Assembly: GCA_016706055.1 (NCBI GenBank)
Contig: JADJKL010000003.1
Location: 310,001-374,000, forward strand
Source: Chitinophagaceae bacterium
GTDB lineage: Bacteria; Bacteroidota; Bacteroidia; Chitinophagales; Chitinophagaceae
Reading direction: 5' to 3'
Length of the DNA: 64,000 nt
Below the pieces are notes generated by a model. The model was given only the letters and a program-made list of their open reading frames with translations, was not told the DNA's origin and did no database searches. Below are positions 61,936-64,000 of this stretch, in pieces. Within the stretch, counting starts at the first letter, position 1, and each line of letters begins with the position of its first letter. Position numbers and translations under genes: made by a program.

Positions 61936-62289
61936 ATGAAGAAGTATTATATATTCTCCTTACTAGTTGCAGCCGCAGTAATATTCAGTTATTGTAATCC
62001 TGCTAAAAAAGCAGCAGGCTCCACGGAAGCTAAATTGACATACGAAGCTGATATTACGGCTTTAATTGCCACTAATTGTGCCCCCTGTCATATTCCAGAA
62101 AAAGGAGGGAATAAAAAGGCATATAATAACTACGCCAACGTAAAAGTAGATATTGACGAAATGATTCGGAGGATAGAGTTAAATCCTGGGGAAAAAGGTT
62201 TTATGCCATTTAAGAAAAAAGAAAAACTTAGCGATAGTACAGTCAATGTATTTAAGAAATGGCGAGATCAAGGATTGGCTGAGAAATGA
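61936..62289 (+). CDS. Small cytochrome c-like haem protein
   Basis: A 117-aa exported protein with one haem-binding motif CAPCH (Cys48, Cys51, His52) and a likely axial Met90 in GFMPFKK. The N-terminus (ending IFSYC, Cys20) could be a lipoprotein signal, although Tyr before the Cys is atypical. It resembles the Bacteroidota cytochromes that end with STVNVFKKWRDQGL-type helices. Its redox partner is unknown; no oxidase genes are close. Confidence 0.82.
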   Translation: MKKYYIFSLLVAAAVIFSYCNPAKKAAGSTEAKLTYEADITALIATNCAPCHIPEKGGNKKAYNNYANVKVDIDEMIRRIELNPGEKGFMPFKKKEKLSDSTVNVFKKWRDQGLAEK

Positions 62290-62302
62290 CCTTTTCTAAA
62301 AA

Positions 62303-62764
62303 TTAATTTTCTGTCAGCATATCATACAATACTTTGCTCCAATTTGTACGGATGATACTGAAGCTGTTCGTTTCGTTTTCGGTAGGTAATTCAATCATCA
62401 GATTCTCTTCAAACTTTGAGATGTACTGATTTTCATTGAGTTTCTTCCATTTGTATCTATCAATCCCAAGTAATTTTTCCAGTTCTTGTTTATAGCATTG
62501 ATCGCAGTAAAAGGTTCGTAATTCTGATCGGCATTTGCCCGCCTTGTCAAATTCCAGTAATGCGTCTTCCCGGTTCTTAGCAGCATCTGTTTTAATTATA
62601 GTCAAAGTGCTATCTGTTTCTGAAACATTAAAAGTATATGCAGGAACTGTTTTTTTTAAATTAGCTACTTCTTTTTTTATTTCACCCTTTGTTTTATTGA
62701 TATTGACTTGTGAATAGGCCAGAGCCGGTAATATCAACAGTAATAATAAAACAGTCTTTTGCAT
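62303..62764 (-). CDS. Unknown secreted protein
   Basis: A 153-aa protein with a signal peptide (LLLLLILPALAYSQ). RTFYCDQCYKQELEKLLG carries a CxxC that may form a disulfide. DSTLTIIKTDAAKN suggests a beta-rich domain. No family is recognised. It is convergent with the cytochrome gene, 13 bp between stops. Confidence 0.6.
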   Translation of the reverse strand: MQKTVLLLLLILPALAYSQVNINKTKGEIKKEVANLKKTVPAYTFNVSETDSTLTIIKTDAAKNREDALLEFDKAGKCRSELRTFYCDQCYKQELEKLLGIDRYKWKKLNENQYISKFEENLMIELPTENETNSFSIIRTNWSKVLYDMLTEN

Positions 62765-62829
62765 TTATATTTATTTGAAATGAGACAAAATTAACTACTT
62801 TATCTTACTGTAAGAAAGTTGATTTTTAT

Positions 62830-63672
62830 TTAATTTTCTGCTGTAATGACGATTGCACTGGCATCAAGTTGCAAATTATTACCGGGATATCTTTGAGCCA
62901 CTATTTCGAAAACTTCATTTTTTATTTTTTCTTTTACATTATCGTCTGCTTTACCTAGTGCGGCAACAATTGGAGCACCTACTTCTGTCATCATACTCCA
63001 ATAACGGTCAGGGGTTCCACAATCGAGAGTCGTAGCAATTATTTCTTCCTCAATATTTTTAAAGCCAGCTTTATCAAATATTTCTTTCATTAATCCGGGT
63101 TTGCAGCAACGGAACATACCCGGAGCACCGGATGGATTTGGCGGAACATCAATGTGTTTCATTATTGTTCCCATGGTAGCAGTGACCCAAAAATTTTTTT
63201 CGGGAATATTCCAAACGGAGACAGCTATTTTGCCCGAAGGTTTCAATACCCGATTCATTTCGTTGGAAGCTATTTGCATATCCGGGAAAAACATAAAGCC
63301 AAATCGACAACTTATAGAATCAAACGTATTGTCATCAAAAGGTAAGTTGGAAACATCAGATACAATTGTTTCGGTATTTGCGATATTTCTGGCTGCTGCA
63401 TTTTCTTTAGCTATAGATAACATTTCATCAGAAATATCGACCATAGTTATTTTGCCGCTAGTAAGCATAGTTGCAATACTTAGTGCTGGTTCGCCGGTTC
63501 CGCTTGCAATATCAAGAATGGTTTGAGAACCTTCGGGCTTAATAAACTCAATTATCTTCTGACCCATCGGCCGCAGAAAACTCATAGTCAATTCATCCCA
63601 TTTTTTCCAACCAGCAGAAAATTTATTCCAGGATTCTTTTTGCTGCTGCTTGATTTGATCAAATTCATTCAT
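62830..63672 (-). CDS. Class I SAM-dependent methyltransferase
   Basis: A 280-aa methyltransferase. Motif I ILDIASGTGEPAL (about residues 52-64), VDISDEMLSIAKENA, the acidic loop VSDVSNLPFDDNTFD and RVLKPSGKIAVSVW are visible and resemble the UbiE/COQ5 group. The C-terminal cap (about 170-280) is not diagnostic. The substrate is unknown; menaquinone methylation is possible but unsupported. Confidence 0.82.
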   Translation of the reverse strand: MNEFDQIKQQQKESWNKFSAGWKKWDELTMSFLRPMGQKIIEFIKPEGSQTILDIASGTGEPALSIATMLTSGKITMVDISDEMLSIAKENAAARNIANTETIVSDVSNLPFDDNTFDSISCRFGFMFFPDMQIASNEMNRVLKPSGKIAVSVWNIPEKNFWVTATMGTIMKHIDVPPNPSGAPGMFRCCKPGLMKEIFDKAGFKNIEEEIIATTLDCGTPDRYWSMMTEVGAPIVAALGKADDNVKEKIKNEVFEIVAQRYPGNNLQLDASAIVITAEN

Positions 63673-63810
63673 ACCAAAGAATTTTAAGTCTTTAAAGTTA
63701 TAGAATGTATTGAGAGTTATTTTAAGTTGGGTTTAATTTTAACAGATAGGAGCGATAAGTCCCATTAATTTAGATGCAAAGTTGTTTGTAGAATGTAAAG
63801 GTCTTTAAAT

Positions 63811-63836
63811 AAAAAAAGACCTCTTTTGAGGTCTTT
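63811..63836 (-). terminator. Rho-independent terminator of tRNA-Val
   Basis: On the minus strand AAAGACCTC pairs with GAGGTCTTT and is followed by TTTTATTT, directly behind the tRNA gene. Confidence 0.8.
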
Positions 63837-63838
63837 AG

Positions 63839-63913
63839 TGGGAGTTGACGGGTTCGAACCGCCGACCCTCTGCTTGTAAGGCAGATGCTCTGAACCAGCT
63901 GAGCTAAACTCCC
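63839..63913 (-). tRNA. tRNA-Val (anticodon TAC)
   Basis: A 75-nt tRNA: acceptor GGGAGTT with AACTCCC, anticodon arm CTGCCTTACAAGCAG with TAC in the loop, T arm GGCGGTTCGAACCCGTC, discriminator A. CCA is not encoded. It has its own promoter and terminator. Confidence 0.96.
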
Positions 63914-63948
63914 TTGCGAGTAAAACGAAGCATTCAGTTTTAGGACGG

Positions 63949-63980
63949 CAAAGATAGGGGTGTGGCAGTTTTCAGACAAA
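63949..63980 (-). promoter_or_regulatory. Consensus promoter of tRNA-Val
   Basis: On the minus strand TTTG (63980-63977), 20 nt, TATCTTTG (63956-63949). Same layout as the tRNA-Ser promoter. Confidence 0.75.
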
Positions 63981-64000
63981 ATAATTTTAATCTATTTTAG

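Noticed and set aside
63101..63526. 141-codon plus-strand frame opposite the methyltransferase gene
   Set aside because: The minus strand encodes all methyltransferase motifs in order, so this frame is a shadow.

Overview
The window looks like a chromosomal segment of a Bacteroidota bacterium, most likely of the Chitinophagaceae/Sphingobacteriales type. The evidence is AT-rich DNA, repeated Bacteroidetes promoters (TTTG, 19-21 nt, TAnnTTTG), a type IX secretion (T9SS) sorting tail, a DUF3276/PUR-alpha protein, a PafA-type phosphatase, CarboxypepD_reg/beta-barrel outer-membrane proteins, a 7TMR-DISM histidine kinase and the futalosine route to menaquinone (MqnE). Gene content is mainly core housekeeping. 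No prophage, plasmid, CRISPR array or intact insertion sequence is visible.

Layout. 0-7.3 kb: a clipped membrane gene, glutaryl-CoA dehydrogenase, shikimate kinase, a DUF423 protein, a 7TM histidine kinase and ftsK. 7.4-10.6 kb: a LolA-like carrier protein, 1.5 kb of decayed accessory DNA, then kdsA. 10.6-15.1 kb: a threonine-dehydrogenase-like SDR and a 7TM protein/histidine kinase/NarL regulator operon. 15.1-19.6 kb: acylphosphatase, free-methionine sulfoxide reductase, mqnE, a nucleoside permease and an orphan ABC ATPase. 19.7-22.6 kb: poorly characterised envelope genes. 23-31 kb: trxA, dnaE, a beta-propeller lipoprotein, an NlpC/P60 hydrolase and a flippase. 31-40.6 kb: M1 peptidase, peptide-binding lipoprotein, MsrA, a PPC-domain protein, mutS2, tRNA-Ser, an ABC exporter and DUF3276. 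40.9-44.6 kb: a large T9SS-secreted protein. 45-52.7 kb: pgi, threonine aldolase, a LytS/LytTR two-component pair and an outer-membrane beta-barrel protein that the pair may control. 52.7-64 kb: yajQ, a candidate structured RNA, rpmE, a GlmU-like protein, tpiA, an unrecognised membrane protein, a Kir-type channel, a glycosyltransferase, an acyl-CoA-binding protein, PafA-like phosphatase, a small cytochrome c, a methyltransferase and tRNA-Val.

Twelve genes are broken by single-base indels, including ftsK, dnaE, pgi, yajQ and mutS2. Nearly all indels lie in or next to short homopolymers, and the protein resumes exactly in the next frame. Essential genes would not decay this way together, so residual sequencing error is much the likeliest cause. 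Broken genes are given as parts where each part is a sizeable open frame.

The most interesting non-coding signals are four. First, a candidate transcript at about 53380-53563 with its own promoter, a 39-nt tandem repeat, a GNRA hairpin and mutually exclusive helices. Second, two direct LytTR-like boxes between the LytTR regulator and the outer-membrane protein. Third, an inverted array of 7-nt ACAAG units between kdsA and the divergent dehydrogenase. Fourth, start codons placed 4-5 nt after the -7 box, which suggests leaderless mRNAs for ftsK, kdsA and the flippase.
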